This document shows positions 27,230 to 35,960 of a stretch of DNA of 64,000 nucleotides, in pieces; positions within the stretch are counted from its first letter, which is position 1; each line of letters begins with the position of its first letter. The translations under genes and the position numbers were made by a program. Origin of the DNA: Streptomyces tauricus (GTDB taxonomy: Bacteria > Actinomycetota > Actinomycetes > Streptomycetales > Streptomycetaceae); contig NZ_BMVY01000002.1 of NCBI RefSeq assembly GCF_014650955.1, forward strand, positions 1 through 64,000, read 5' to 3'. The notes beneath the pieces were generated by a model. That model was not told the origin of the DNA and did no database searches. It was given only the letters and a program-made list of their open reading frames with translations.

Positions 27230-28176
27230 GCGGCCTCCATCCAGATGTCGGCGAGGGATTCCTCGAGGTTGATCCGGGGCCGCCAGCCGAGCCGGTCGCG
27301 TGCGGTGCGCACGTCGGCCTGCTGCCAGCTGCCGCAGCCGTCCGGGTAGGGGTACACGGCCGGGGCCGTGTGCTCTGTTTCGGAGCGGGGGTGCCCGATG
27401 GATGGCCTGACGGGGCCGGGACCTCCGTCGAGTTCGTGGAGGGCTCCTCCGTAACCGGCGACGCGCGCGAGGACGGAGGCGGCGTCACGCAGACGTACGG
27501 CACGACCGGATCCGATGTTGATGACGCCCTGTGCGGCGGAGAGGGAGGCGGCATGGACGGCACGGGCGACGTCGCGTACGTCGATGAAGTCGCGCTGGAC
27601 ACCGAGGCCGGCGAGTTTGAGTTCGCCGTCGCCGGACTGCATGGCGCGGCGCATCGCTTCGGCGAGGCGCCCTAGCGGGGAGCCCGCCGGGGTGCCGGGT
27701 CCGCACGGCGAGAACACCCGCAGGACGACGGCGTCCAGGCCGGAGCCGAGGACCAGTTCGGTGGCGGCGAGCTTGCTCACGCCGTAGGGGCCACCGGGGC
27801 GGGGGACCGCGTCCTCGGCCGTGGAGGATCCGGGCTGGCTGGGTCCGTACTCCGCGCCGCAGCCGATCTGTACGAGGCGTGCCCCGCACCCGCTGCGGCG
27901 CAGTGCCTCACAGACGGTGGCGACAGCGACGGTGTTGTGCCGGGTCAGCTCGCGGGCGCCGCCGCGGGTGGCACCGGCGCAGTTGACGACGACCCCGGGG
28001 TGCACCGCGTCCAGGAAGCGGGTGAGCGCCCCCGGGCTGCCGCTGGCGAGGTCGAAGCGTACGTCCGCGTCGTCACCCCGGCCGAGCGCGGTGAGCTGCA
28101 CGGCCGGGTCGGCGAGGAGACGGTCGGCGACGAAGCGGCCCAGGTAGCCGTTGGCTCCGATCAGCAGCACCCTCAT
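27217..28176 (-). CDS. NAD-dependent epimerase/dehydratase (extended SDR)
   Basis: 319-aa extended short-chain dehydrogenase with the NAD-binding GANGYLGRF motif (residues 8-16) and the catalytic YGVSK (Tyr-x-x-x-Lys, near residue 145). It probably interconverts or modifies nucleotide sugars. The ATG at 28174-28176 overlaps the stop of a 15-codon ORF (ATGA), and the gene end overlaps the spherulin-4-like start. Together with a PelF-like glycosyltransferase, an epimerase making a UDP-N-acetylgalactosamine-type precursor is plausible but not shown. Confidence 0.82.
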   Translation of the reverse strand: MRVLLIGANGYLGRFVADRLLADPAVQLTALGRGDDADVRFDLASGSPGALTRFLDAVHPGVVVNCAGATRGGARELTRHNTVAVATVCEALRRSGCGARLVQIGCGAEYGPSQPGSSTAEDAVPRPGGPYGVSKLAATELVLGSGLDAVVLRVFSPCGPGTPAGSPLGRLAEAMRRAMQSGDGELKLAGLGVQRDFIDVRDVARAVHAASLSAAQGVINIGSGRAVRLRDAASVLARVAGYGGALHELDGGPGPVRPSIGHPRSETEHTAPAVYPYPDGCGSWQQADVRTARDRLGWRPRINLEESLADIWMEAACRI

Positions 28177-28220
28177 CGGGCGGCTCCCGGGGTGGACTCT
28201 CCGATGCGGAGGGTGATCAT
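28173..28220 (-). CDS. 15-codon ORF coupled to the epimerase gene
   Basis: Short frame MITLRIGESTPGAAR. It has an excellent GAAGGAG 8 nt before its ATG (28218-28220) and a stop that overlaps the epimerase start as ATGA. The epimerase itself has no equally good site, so this mini-ORF probably delivers ribosomes to it. A stable peptide product is uncertain. It is too short for ordinary gene calling. Confidence 0.5.
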   Translation of the reverse strand: MITLRIGESTPGAAR

Positions 28221-28353
28221 CTGGCGTTCTCCTTCAGGGTGGTGCCGTGGTTCGTACGGAAGGCCCGCGGTGTCGGCCCCGCGGGAAGGGGTGGGCTCGG
28301 CGCGGCGGCCGAGGGAGGGGTGTCCGGCGCGGGGGCCGGGCGTCGACGGCGGC

Positions 28354-30024
28354 TCACGGCGCGTCTCCGTGTGCCGCGTGGGCGGAGGCCCGGGTGAGGG
28401 TCCTGGTCGCGTGGAGCAGCAGGACGAGCGCCGCGGCCCCGCACACGAGAGCCGGGATCGCACCGGCTCCCCAGGCGTCGACCACGGTCTCGACGGGCAC
28501 GGCCAGTGCCTCGCAGCCGGGGAGGCGGCTTCCGAAGACGCTCACGAGGGCCGCCGCCTCCGCCACGCCCGCGGCCGCGAGCATGACGGCGGGAGCGTGT
28601 CTGAATCCGTGCACGGTGAGGAGGCGGGCGAGCAGGAGGAGCGCGCCGAGGGCGCCGGTCCCGGCGTACGCGACGGGCTCGTCCAGTACCGCTCCGCACA
28701 GGGCGAGCAGGCCGCCGAGGACGCAGAGGAACAGCGCGAACACCCCCAGGAGCAGGGGTTTCACGGAGGACGCGAACTCCTCCAGGGCGCGGCTGGTGGC
28801 GAGACGGCGGCGGGCGCGTACGGCGAAGAGGTGGGCGCACCAGGCCGCCGGGGCGCAGGCCGCGCTCAGGGCCAGGACGGACGAGAGGGCGATCGGCCAC
28901 GAGCTGTCGGAGCTGCCGGTGGGCGGCCCGTCGGGGCCGCCTTCGATGGCGGCGGCGATCAGGCCGTCGCCGAGGAGGGCGTAGGCGACGAGCCAGTACG
29001 TCCACGCGCGCGTGGACGGTGTCGGGGACCACGGCCGCGTGGCGTGCAGGGGGCCGCGGCTGCGGGCCGCGCGTACGGCGAAGGCGACGGCGAGTACGCC
29101 GACGACGGTCACCGCGAGGCGCGGCCGGCCCTCGGTGTACCGAACTCCGGTCACGACCGCCGCGCACAGGGCGCCCGGCAGCAGGGTCAGTACGGCCCAG
29201 TCGGCGTGCGCCTTGGGGGTGTCGGGTGTCTCGGGCCGCGGTGCGGTGTCTCCGGCGCGGGGTACCCGCGCGTACATCTCCTCCGCGAGGGAGAAGACGT
29301 CCCGGTGCCTGAAGTGGGTGGCGGTCCGGTCGGTCACACCGTGCGCCTCCAGGGCCGCCGCGATCTCCAGCGGGTCCACCGCGCGCTCGCACAGCTCCCG
29401 GTGGCGGTGCATCAGGGCCTTCACGGGATCGGCGGCGCCGCGGGAGACCGCGGGCGCGCGGTCGTCGACGACCGGCTCGCCGAGCTGATCGCCGGGCTGT
29501 TCACGCAGCTCTTCGGCGGCCATGCCCTGAATCGGTCCGGGGGTGACGGCCGTCTCCACCGGACCGGAGATCTGACGGTCCTCGGCCGGAGGGGGAGCCT
29601 CCGCCGGGACCGTCACGGCGTCCCACACCAGTCGGGCGTACGTCGCCGTCGAGGATCCCTGCCGCAGTCCCTGCTCGGACTCCGAAAGCCCCGACCAGGA
29701 CCCCTGCCGCGATCCCGGCTGGGACTCCTGCCGCGTATGCGCAACGCGGGTGCTCTCGTCCGGCCGGGTGGCCGTGTCCTTGGCCCAACTGGGCCGCAGG
29801 CCCGCCGATCGCGGTTCGCCCGGGCGTACGTCCGCGATTCTCGACTCGCCCAGCTGTACGTCGACCACGCGGGTCTCGCCGGGCTGGATGTCCACCACCT
29901 TGATCTCGCCCACCTCGGCGTTCATGCCCCGCACGTCCCCGAGGTCGCCCAACTGCCCGGTCTCCGTGCCGTCGGTGGCGCCGCCGGTGGTCCGGTTCGC
30001 TTGCCCGTTCCGTCGCGCGCTCAC
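28354..30024 (-). CDS. Large integral membrane protein in the PelF-like operon
   Basis: 556 aa. The first 230 or so residues are polar, with a repeated VVDIQPGETR/VVDVQLGESR/IADVRPGEPRS pattern. A conserved-looking helical block follows (HRHRELCERAVDPLEIAAALEAHGV...EEMYARVP), then about eight membrane helices (e.g. LLLGVFALFLCVLGGLLALCGAVL, GALGALLLLARLLTV). The GTG at 30022-30024 overlaps the glycosyltransferase stop (GTGA) and has GGAGG just upstream. I do not recognise the family. By position it could be the membrane or export partner of the glycosyltransferase (PelG- or PelE-like role), but sequence similarity to those is not evident. Confidence 0.7.
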   Translation of the reverse strand: MSARRNGQANRTTGGATDGTETGQLGDLGDVRGMNAEVGEIKVVDIQPGETRVVDVQLGESRIADVRPGEPRSAGLRPSWAKDTATRPDESTRVAHTRQESQPGSRQGSWSGLSESEQGLRQGSSTATYARLVWDAVTVPAEAPPPAEDRQISGPVETAVTPGPIQGMAAEELREQPGDQLGEPVVDDRAPAVSRGAADPVKALMHRHRELCERAVDPLEIAAALEAHGVTDRTATHFRHRDVFSLAEEMYARVPRAGDTAPRPETPDTPKAHADWAVLTLLPGALCAAVVTGVRYTEGRPRLAVTVVGVLAVAFAVRAARSRGPLHATRPWSPTPSTRAWTYWLVAYALLGDGLIAAAIEGGPDGPPTGSSDSSWPIALSSVLALSAACAPAAWCAHLFAVRARRRLATSRALEEFASSVKPLLLGVFALFLCVLGGLLALCGAVLDEPVAYAGTGALGALLLLARLLTVHGFRHAPAVMLAAAGVAEAAALVSVFGSRLPGCEALAVPVETVVDAWGAGAIPALVCGAAALVLLLHATRTLTRASAHAAHGDAP

Positions 30025-31799
30025 CACGCCCCCTCCCCCGCGGGCACCGGCTCGCCCGGAGCGAGTCCCAGTGGGACGCCCCGTACCGGCGGTCCTGCCG
30101 CCCAGCCCGGGCCCGGTCTCCCGGCCACCGGCCGCGTCCCCGGTTCGGGCCACCGGCCCGGCACCTGTGCCTCGACGGGTATGGCGAACGGAAGGGGCTC
30201 GCCCGATGCGTCGACCACGACCCGTTGGACCGGACAGCGCGAGACGATGTCGAGGTAAATGCTGTGAAATGCCATGATGTTCTGTTCGACGGTGAAGAGT
30301 TCGAGGGCCCGGGCGCGGGCCGCGGCGCCGAGGCGCGAGCGGCGCTCCGGGTCGCGCAGCAGGGCGACGCACGCCTCGGCGAGCGCCCGTGGATTACGCG
30401 GCGGGACCACGAGCCCCGTACCGCCGATGACCTCGACGACCGCGCCGACGTCCGTGGACACCGTGGCGCGGCCGCAGAACATCGCTTCGACGAGGCTGAT
30501 GGGGAAGCCCTCGACGACGCTGGACAGGACGACGAGGGCGCCCGCCGCGTATGCCTCGGGGAGGGTCGGTACGTCCGGTCCGCCGATCTCCTCGAAGGAG
30601 ACCGGGTTGTCGCCGACGGCGTGCACTCCGCGGGCCTCGTCGGGGAAGAGCTGCGCGGCCAGTGCCTTGCAGTGCGCCAGATGGGTCGCGCCCTCCGGCC
30701 CGTCGGCGGGCGCGCCGACGACCCGCAGCCGCGCCTTCGGCTCCTCCTTGCGGATCTCCGCGAAGGCGTGCAACAGCGAGACCAGGTCCTTGGCGGGCTC
30801 GATGCGCCCGACCCACACCAAGGTGCAGGGATCGGCGCGTTCGGCGCTCTCGCCCACCTCCGAGAAGCGGGACGCCTCCATGCCTGGATAGACGGTACGG
30901 ATCCTGGCCCGGTCGGCGCCGCAGCGCTCCTGCCAGCGGCGGGCGTGCGTGTTGCCGGGCGTGATGACCGTGGCCTGCCGGTAGGCCTCCGCGGCGAGCC
31001 GGCCGTGGAACGCCGCGAGCAGGGCCCGCGCCGGCGCCGACACGGCGTTCCCCCGAAGGTCCTCACGCGGGCCGAGGTAGTGCGCCCGCAGTTGCACTCC
31101 GTACTCCGTGACCAGCAGCGGTACGCCCGAGAAGTGGCGGGCGAGCAGTCCCGGCAGGGCCGCGGCGCCGCCGGACGTGGCGTGGCACAGGTCGACCGAG
31201 CCGAGCCCGTCGTCGCCGTACCAGTCGAGGGAGAGGGGGCGCAGCGCGCGTTCGACCTGGGCGGCGACGGTGAGCAGGTCCGGCACGCGGGCGGTGCGCG
31301 CGGCGCGCAGTGCGCCGGGCGCGCGGCAGGCGCGTTCGAGGGCGCGCACCGCGGACTCGGAGCGGAGGGCGCCGACCAGGCCGCCCTCGTCCCGGGCCAG
31401 TTCGGCGAGCCCGTACAGCGCGCTGCCGAAACGGTCCGCCGCACCGGCCGGGGCGCTCTCGACGCGCTCCTCGTTCTCCACGTTCTCCGCGGCGCCGCCG
31501 AGGGCGTCGGCCGCGCACAAGGCCGCCGCCAACTCTCCGTAGTACTCGGCGAATCGGCGTCGGGCCCGTCGTCCGTAGGCGACGCCGTCGTCGTTCGCCG
31601 TCCAGAGCGGGGCGGTGCGCACCCGGCTCACCTGGGAGGGGAGCTGGATCCAGCCCTCGTCCTCCTGCTGCTCGCTGCGGCTCAGCGCGTAGATGTCGAA
31701 CTCGTGCTGCTCGAGCCCGCGCACGAGCCGGTCGCACCAGAGCCTGGCCTCACCGCTCACATACGGATAGCCACCCTCCGTAAGCAGTCCTATGCGCAC
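30021..31799 (-). CDS. PelF-like GT4 glycosyltransferase
   Basis: 592-aa cytoplasmic GT-B glycosyltransferase. The N-terminus RIGLLTEGGYPYVSGEARLW resembles PelF/DUF3492 proteins, which polymerise the GalNAc-rich Pel polysaccharide. The GT4 donor site has WVGRIEPAKDLVSLLHAF and the E-x7-E motif EGFPISLVEAM. The GTG at 31797-31799 has GGGAG 7 nt upstream. An Ala/Glu-rich insert (AADALGGAAENVENEERVESA) and a Pro/Gly-rich tail are species-specific. It heads a tightly coupled operon with a membrane protein, an epimerase-like SDR and a GH114-like protein. Confidence 0.83.
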   Translation of the reverse strand: MRIGLLTEGGYPYVSGEARLWCDRLVRGLEQHEFDIYALSRSEQQEDEGWIQLPSQVSRVRTAPLWTANDDGVAYGRRARRRFAEYYGELAAALCAADALGGAAENVENEERVESAPAGAADRFGSALYGLAELARDEGGLVGALRSESAVRALERACRAPGALRAARTARVPDLLTVAAQVERALRPLSLDWYGDDGLGSVDLCHATSGGAAALPGLLARHFSGVPLLVTEYGVQLRAHYLGPREDLRGNAVSAPARALLAAFHGRLAAEAYRQATVITPGNTHARRWQERCGADRARIRTVYPGMEASRFSEVGESAERADPCTLVWVGRIEPAKDLVSLLHAFAEIRKEEPKARLRVVGAPADGPEGATHLAHCKALAAQLFPDEARGVHAVGDNPVSFEEIGGPDVPTLPEAYAAGALVVLSSVVEGFPISLVEAMFCGRATVSTDVGAVVEVIGGTGLVVPPRNPRALAEACVALLRDPERRSRLGAAARARALELFTVEQNIMAFHSIYLDIVSRCPVQRVVVDASGEPLPFAIPVEAQVPGRWPEPGTRPVAGRPGPGWAAGPPVRGVPLGLAPGEPVPAGEGAW

Positions 31800-31826
31800 G
31801 ACCGCACTCCCGATCTCCCGTGTGGG

Positions 31827-31850
31827 GAGCCGCCGTTGACCCGGCGGCTC
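31827..31850. other. Stem-loop upstream of the PelF-like gene
   Basis: GAGCCGCCG (31827-31835) pairs perfectly with CGGCGGCTC (31842-31850) across a six-base loop, 28 nt from the glycosyltransferase start. It could be part of the mRNA leader or a weak terminator after the ABC operon. Confidence 0.35.
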
Positions 31851-31879
31851 GCAGCGGGACGAACGTATGCGGACATGGC

Positions 31880-31913
31880 GGTGGTGCGATGGACGGTTGT
31901 CCATCGCACCACC
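31880..31913. terminator. Perfect 15-bp stem-loop after the peptide ABC operon
   Basis: GGTGGTGCGATGGAC (31880-31894) and GTCCATCGCACCACC (31899-31913) pair without mismatch across GGTT. It lies 77 nt past the stop of the leftward ABC gene (31990), with no U-run; Streptomyces terminators often lack one. An operator role is the alternative. Confidence 0.55.
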
Positions 31914-31989
31914 AAAAGGGGTGAACGGTCGTAACTTTCCCGTGCGGGTCGCGTTCCGTCGCGCTAAGAGATCAACCGAACACGTTTCG

Positions 31990-33798
31990 TCATACGGCGG
32001 CCAGTTGTTGGCGGGCGGCCCGACGGGTCGCGCGGCGGGCGGCCGCGACCGCCGGATCCAGCGCGGGGACGGCGGCGAGCAGCTGCCGCGTGTACGGGTC
32101 GCGGGGCGACTCGTAGACCTCGTCGACGGGTCCGTACTCGACGATCCGGCCGCCGCGCATCACCGCCACCTGGTCGCTGACCTGGCGTACTACGGCGAGA
32201 TCGTGTGCCACGAAGACCAGGGCGAGGCCGAGTTCGCGCCGCAGTTCGCCGAGCAGGGCGACCACCTGGGCCTGGGTGGTGACGTCCAGCGCGGAGACCG
32301 GTTCGTCGCACACGATGACCCGCGGGTCGGCTGCCAGGGCCCGCGCGATGCCGACGCGTTGGCGCTGACCTCCGCTGAACTCGTGCGGGTAGCGGTCGTA
32401 GTGCGCCCCTTCGAGCCCCACCCGTTCCAACAGCTCCCGTACGCGCTCCCGTATGCCCCCTTCGTCACGCTCACCCCGCGCCCGGAGAGGGTCGGCGATC
32501 GACTCGCCCACGCTGCGGCGGGGGTTGAGGGAGGAGACGGGGTCCTGGAAGACCATCTGCACGTCGGGGCGCACGCCGCCGCCGGGGCTGATGTGCCCCG
32601 CCGTCGGTTCCAGCAGGCCGACCAGCATGCGGCCCAGCGTCGTCTTGCCGCTGCCGCTCTCGCCCACGATGCCGAGCGTCTCGCCCCGGCGGACCGTGAG
32701 CGACACGTCGTCGACGGCGGCGAACGCGCGCTTCCCGCGCCCGAACTCGCGCCGCAGCCCGACGGCTTCCAGCACGACCGCCGCCGACGGCGCCTCCTCC
32801 ACCGCCGCGCCGGCCGCCACGCCGGATGCCGTCCCAGGCCGCGTGCCGGACGATGCGCCGGACGCCGTCCCGGCCCCGGTACCAGCCGATGCGCCGGATG
32901 CCGCGACCGACGCGCCCCCGCCGGAGGCCGTGACCGACGCCGTCCCGCCGACGGCCGCGGGTGGCCCGTCGACCCGTGGACGGGGCATGCCCGGACCGTC
33001 CACCCGTGGACGCGGCCCGCCCGGCCCGTCCACCCGTGGCACCGCGTTCAGCAGTTCGCGGGTGTACGGCTGGGCCGGGGTACCCAGGACCGTGGCGACG
33101 GGGCCGTGTTCGACCACCCGTCCGTGCCGCATGACCAGGATCTCGTCGACGCTCCCGGCGGCGACGCCCACGTCGTGCGTGACGAGCAGAAGACCCATCC
33201 CCGTCTCCTCCCGCAGCGTGTGCAGCAGATCGAGGATCTGGGCCTGGACGGTCACGTCCAGCGCGGTGGTCGGCTCGTCGGCGATCAGCAGATCCGGCTC
33301 GCAGGCCAGCGCCATCGCGATCAGGGCACGCTGCCGCATCCCGCCGCTGAACTCGTGCGGGCGCGCACGGGACCGCCGGCCCGCGTCCGGGATCCCGACA
33401 CGGTCCAGTACCTCGACCGCACGCGCGCGTGCCGCCCGCCGCGACGCCCGCGTGTGCACGCGGTACACCTCGGCGATCTGGTCCCCGATCGCGTAGTACG
33501 GGTCGAGGGACGACAGCGGGTCCTGGAAGACCATCGCGGCCCGCGCACCGCGCAACCGCCGCAACTCGTCGTCCGACGCCCGCTGTACGTCGATGCCGGC
33601 GACCTCGACCGCGCCGCCGACGTACGCGCCCGTCCCCCGGTGCAGCCCCAGCAGCGCCGAGGCGACCGTGGACTTGCCCGAGCCGGACTCACCGACCAGC
33701 GCGAGCGCGGCGCCCCGCTCCAGCCGGAAGGAGAGGCCGTCCACGGCCCGCAGTTCACCGAATCCGACGGTGAGATCAGTGACTTCGACCAGGCTCAT
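31990..33798 (-). CDS. Dual ATP-binding protein of peptide ABC transporter (DppD-DppF fusion)
   Basis: 602-aa protein with two complete ABC ATPases. The first has GESGSGKST, a signature around FSGGMRQRALIAMALA and LLIADEPTTALD; the second has GESGSGKTT, FSGGQRQRVGIARALA and VIVCDEPVSALD. The linker (nt about 32780-33045) is low-complexity: three VDGPG-type repeats, then an Ala/Gly/Ser/Thr-rich run. ATP hydrolysis powers import of peptides or related solutes through the two permeases upstream. The ATG (33796-33798) overlaps the permease stop (ATGA). Last gene of the operon. Confidence 0.9.
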   Translation of the reverse strand: MSLVEVTDLTVGFGELRAVDGLSFRLERGAALALVGESGSGKSTVASALLGLHRGTGAYVGGAVEVAGIDVQRASDDELRRLRGARAAMVFQDPLSSLDPYYAIGDQIAEVYRVHTRASRRAARARAVEVLDRVGIPDAGRRSRARPHEFSGGMRQRALIAMALACEPDLLIADEPTTALDVTVQAQILDLLHTLREETGMGLLLVTHDVGVAAGSVDEILVMRHGRVVEHGPVATVLGTPAQPYTRELLNAVPRVDGPGGPRPRVDGPGMPRPRVDGPPAAVGGTASVTASGGGASVAASGASAGTGAGTASGASSGTRPGTASGVAAGAAVEEAPSAAVVLEAVGLRREFGRGKRAFAAVDDVSLTVRRGETLGIVGESGSGKTTLGRMLVGLLEPTAGHISPGGGVRPDVQMVFQDPVSSLNPRRSVGESIADPLRARGERDEGGIRERVRELLERVGLEGAHYDRYPHEFSGGQRQRVGIARALAADPRVIVCDEPVSALDVTTQAQVVALLGELRRELGLALVFVAHDLAVVRQVSDQVAVMRGGRIVEYGPVDEVYESPRDPYTRQLLAAVPALDPAVAAARRATRRAARQQLAAV

Positions 33799-34823
33799 GC
33801 CAGTACCACCCGTCGGTCGGCCACCGCGTACAGCACGTCCGCGAGGGCGTTGGCGATGACGACGAAGAAGCCCACGACCAGGACCATCCCGACGACCACG
33901 GGGAGGTCGACGACATCGACGGCGTGGACCAGTTCCCGTCCGATGCCGGGCAGCCCGAACAGCGTCTCGGTGAGGACCGCGCCGCCGACGGCGGAGCCGA
34001 CGTTGTTGGCGTTCAGCGCGATGACCGGTGCGAAGGCTCCGCGCAACGCGTGCCGCCCGATGACCGAGCGCTCGCCGACGCCGTACGCGCGGAAGGTCCT
34101 GATGTGGTCCTCGGCCAGCGTCTCCAGCATCGACGACCTGGTCAGCCGGGCGAAGGCGGCGGCCTCGATGAGCGCGAGCGAGAGCCAGGGCAGCAGCAGG
34201 TTCCACGCCCACTGTTCGGGGTCGTCGGTGAGATTCACGTACTGCGGGAAGGGCAGCAGTTCCAGTTCGCCGCAGACCACGATCATCAGGACCAGGCCGA
34301 TGACGAAGACGGGCGTGGCCACGCCCACGAGCGTGACGCCGGTCAGCACCCGCTCGGAGAGCCGCCCCCGCCGCCACGCCGAGAGCACACCGGTGCCGAC
34401 GCCGAGGATCAGCCACATCACCATCGACCCGAACACGAGCGACAGGCTGACCGGCAGCTTGGTGAGGATCAGCTCGGTGACCTGCTGGTCGCTCTGGTAC
34501 GACAGCCCGAGGCAGGGCGCCGGGCAGTGCTGCACCGCGGTGCCGGTCGAGTAGTCCTGGCCGGCGACGAGCCCTTCAAGGAAGTGCCAGTAGCGCACGT
34601 ACAGCGGGTCGTCGAGGCGCAGTTGGTCGGCGACCTGCTGGACCTGGGCGGGCGAGCAGCGCGGGCCGCAGGTGATCTGGGCGACGTTGCCGGGGGTGAC
34701 GTAGAAGACGACGTAGATGATCACCGAGATGGCGAGCAGGGTGACCAGGACGCCGACGGCCCGGCGCAGGACGAACCCCGCGAACCCGTTCCCCGTGGAC
34801 CCGTTCCCCATGAACCCACTCAT
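33795..34823 (-). CDS. Peptide ABC transporter permease (DppB-type)
   Basis: 342-aa inner-membrane permease of the DppB/OppB group. It has an N-terminal helix (VGVLVTLLAISVIIYVVFYVTPG), a large external loop with two cysteine-containing segments (TCGPRCSPAQ; HCPAPCLGL), and the EAA motif region near AAFARLTRSSMLETLAEDHIRTFRAYG. Starts with MSGFMGNGSTGNG at ATG 34821-34823, overlapping the previous stop (ATGA), so the operon is translationally coupled throughout. The Cys-rich external loop is unusual for the family. Confidence 0.88.
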   Translation of the reverse strand: MSGFMGNGSTGNGFAGFVLRRAVGVLVTLLAISVIIYVVFYVTPGNVAQITCGPRCSPAQVQQVADQLRLDDPLYVRYWHFLEGLVAGQDYSTGTAVQHCPAPCLGLSYQSDQQVTELILTKLPVSLSLVFGSMVMWLILGVGTGVLSAWRRGRLSERVLTGVTLVGVATPVFVIGLVLMIVVCGELELLPFPQYVNLTDDPEQWAWNLLLPWLSLALIEAAAFARLTRSSMLETLAEDHIRTFRAYGVGERSVIGRHALRGAFAPVIALNANNVGSAVGGAVLTETLFGLPGIGRELVHAVDVVDLPVVVGMVLVVGFFVVIANALADVLYAVADRRVVLA

Positions 34824-35956
34824 GAGGCACCTCCCTGCGCCGCCCCACCGGACTCCCCGGACTCCCCGGACGCTCCGGACGCTCCAGTCACCGAAGCCAC
34901 AGACGTAGCCGAAACCGCCGACGTAGCCGTAGTAACCGAAGCCGCCGCAGTAACCGAAGCCACCTTCGCCTCCCGCCTCCTCCCCGTCCCCACCCGCAGC
35001 CGTGAGGCCGCTCGCGGGTCGAGGGCCGTCCGCACCCCGTCGCCGAGGACGGTCAGCGCGAGGACGGTCACGAAGAGGGCGCCCGCCGGCAGCAGTAGGT
35101 ACTGCGGTGCGGCCTGGTACCAGACGTCGGCGGCGGTGAGCATCTGCCCCCACGAAGGCGTCGGCGGCTTCATGCCGACGCCGAGGAAGGACAGGGCCGC
35201 CTCGACGGTGATGTTCTGCGGGATGAGGATCGCGGCGTACGTGATCACGGGCGCGGCGAGTCCCGGCAGCAGCTCGCGCCGGGCGATCCGCCAGGTGCCC
35301 CAGCCGCTGAGCCGCGCGGCGGACACGTAGTCCAGCCCTTTCAGGGTGAGCGTCTGCGCGCGGACGATCTTCGCGATGTTGCCCCAGGCGATCAGCCCGA
35401 TGACGCCCGCGACCAGGACGGGCCGCGGGAAACTCGACGGCACGATCGCGAGCAGTGCCAACGACATGATCATCAGCGGCATGGCGACGATGATGTCGGT
35501 GAACCGGCTCAGCAACTGGTCGACCCAGCGCGTCCCGAGCGCGGCAGCGACACCGACCACCACACCGATGACGATCTGTACGACGGTCGCGGCCAGCGCG
35601 ACACCCAGCGAGACGCGGGCCCCGTACACGAGGCGGGCGAACAGGTCGCGGCCGGTCTGCGGCTCGACGCCGAGCCAGTGCTCGCCGCTGATGCCTCCGA
35701 ACGATCCGATGGGCACACCGCCGCGCGCGGAATCGATCAGATCCGGGTGGTACGTGGTCGGATCCTGACCCTCGATCGCGGTGAGCAGTGGTGCTGCGAG
35801 GGCGACAAGGACGAGCAGCGCGACGACGCCCGCCGCGACGAGGGCGGCGCGCTGCGCACGCAGCCGCCGCCAGAACTGACGAGCCCCCGAGGCCCCCGGA
35901 GGAACGGAGAGGTCCGTTCCTCCGGGGGCCTGGGAGGCGATGAGTACATCGCTCAC
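34820..35956 (-). CDS. Peptide ABC transporter permease (DppC-type)
   Basis: 378-aa DppC/OppC-type permease. An N-terminal OppC segment (RLRAQRAALVAAGVVALLVLVALAAPLL) is followed by the core with the EAA-type loop ARLSGWGTWRIARRELLPGLAAPVITYA. The last 60 or so residues form a repetitive Ala/Ser/Val/Thr then Gly/Glu/Ser tail (nt about 34823-34990) that looks like expansion of a short codon repeat. The GTG at 35954-35956 lies 4 nt past the binding-protein stop. It pairs with the DppB-type permease. Confidence 0.88.
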   Translation of the reverse strand: MSDVLIASQAPGGTDLSVPPGASGARQFWRRLRAQRAALVAAGVVALLVLVALAAPLLTAIEGQDPTTYHPDLIDSARGGVPIGSFGGISGEHWLGVEPQTGRDLFARLVYGARVSLGVALAATVVQIVIGVVVGVAAALGTRWVDQLLSRFTDIIVAMPLMIMSLALLAIVPSSFPRPVLVAGVIGLIAWGNIAKIVRAQTLTLKGLDYVSAARLSGWGTWRIARRELLPGLAAPVITYAAILIPQNITVEAALSFLGVGMKPPTPSWGQMLTAADVWYQAAPQYLLLPAGALFVTVLALTVLGDGVRTALDPRAASRLRVGTGRRREAKVASVTAAASVTTATSAVSATSVASVTGASGASGESGESGGAAQGGAS

Positions 35957-35960
35957 GGCG

